Source of the DNA: Bacteroidaceae bacterium | GTDB lineage: Bacteria > Bacteroidota > Bacteroidia > Bacteroidales > Bacteroidaceae | Direction of reading: 5' to 3' | DNA length: 24,080 nt | NCBI GenBank assembly: GCA_017548225.1 | Contig: JAFYMV010000262.1 | Coordinates: forward strand, 1 to 24,080 | Shown here: positions 23,962-24,080 of the stretch, piece after piece | Layout of the letters: each line of letters starts with the position of its first letter | Numbering within the stretch: position 1 is the stretch's first letter | Position numbers and translations under genes: made by a program | Notes under the pieces: model-generated | The model's database searches: none | What the model was told of the DNA's origin: nothing | Seen by the model: the letters and a program-made list of their open reading frames with translations, nothing else

Positions 23962-24080
23962 CTACACTTCTTTGTTCAAATACTGCGCCAATAGTTCTAC
24001 AGCCTTGGCGCGATGACTGATGCGATTCTTTACCTCGCTTCCTAGCTCAGCAAAGGTTTTATCGTAGCCTTCTGGCACGA
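23962..24080 (-). CDS. rdgB: XTP/dITP diphosphatase (RdgB/HAM1), C-terminal fragment
   Basis: Only the last 39 codons are in the window; the frame is open at the right edge. The visible C-terminus (VPEGYDKTFAELG, then EVKNRISHRAKAVELL) is the highly conserved end of the Ham1/RdgB family, including the SHR nucleotide-base-binding motif. The enzyme hydrolyses non-canonical purine triphosphates (ITP, dITP, XTP) to monophosphates, keeping them out of DNA and RNA. The stop lies 3 nt before porZ, so translation of the two is probably coupled. The functional link between them, if any, is unknown. Confidence 0.9.
   Translation of the reverse strand, partial: VPEGYDKTFAELGSEVKNRISHRAKAVELLAQYLNKEV

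Overview
The window looks like chromosomal DNA from the Bacteroidota, order Bacteroidales, and probably a Prevotella-like genus. Three things support this: a SusC/SusD pair, promoters of the Bacteroidota type (-33 TTTGC/TTG, -7 TAnnTTTG, spacer of about 19 nt) with A/T-rich leaders lacking Shine-Dalgarno sequences, and two type IX secretion system (T9SS) genes. The well-studied gut Bacteroides generally lack T9SS, so Prevotella or a Porphyromonas/Parabacteroides relative fits better. No 16S or marker gene is present to settle the genus. No tRNA, rRNA, CRISPR, transposase or phage gene is visible.

Layout. (1) Positions 11604 down to 1, minus strand: one tight operon behind a clear promoter. 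It encodes a four-module fasciclin (FAS1) lipoprotein, a SusC-type TonB-dependent outer-membrane channel, its SusD-type surface lipoprotein, a second FAS1 lipoprotein with an extra C-terminal domain, and a third FAS1 lipoprotein that runs off the left edge. Gaps are 8-30 nt. No glycoside hydrolase, peptidase, sigma/anti-sigma pair or hybrid two-component regulator is in view, so the cargo is not obvious. (2) 15165 to 11657, minus: a promoter, then a multi-pass membrane protein with a helical-repeat tail and a lipoprotein combining a c-type heme motif (CINCH) with a TolB/PD40 beta-propeller. Function is unknown. (3) 15433 to 20598, minus: dapB and lepB as one unit, a hairpin terminator, then the T9SS lipoprotein gene porW/sprE. 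The 364-bp gap after porW holds a 22-bp tandem repeat, a small palindrome and a long hairpin whose imperfect pairs are all G.U in minus-strand RNA. (4) 20681 to 21617, plus: a cation diffusion facilitator with its own promoter, divergent from dapB. (5) 24080 to 21610, minus: the 3' end of rdgB followed 3 nt later by porZ, the beta-propeller surface component of the T9SS attachment complex. porZ converges on the transporter gene with an 8-bp overlap.

How the genes fit together. Most products act in the envelope. LepB removes signal peptides from exported proteins. PorW is an envelope lipoprotein of the T9SS and PorZ sits at the cell surface, where T9SS cargo is processed and anchored. The SusCD-FAS1 operon would build a surface uptake or binding complex. 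DapB (lysine/diaminopimelate synthesis) and RdgB (nucleotide pool cleaning) are housekeeping. The least explained parts, and the best candidates for undescribed biology, are the SusCD complex with three FAS1 lipoproteins, the heme-propeller/membrane-protein pair, and the structured porW-downstream region.
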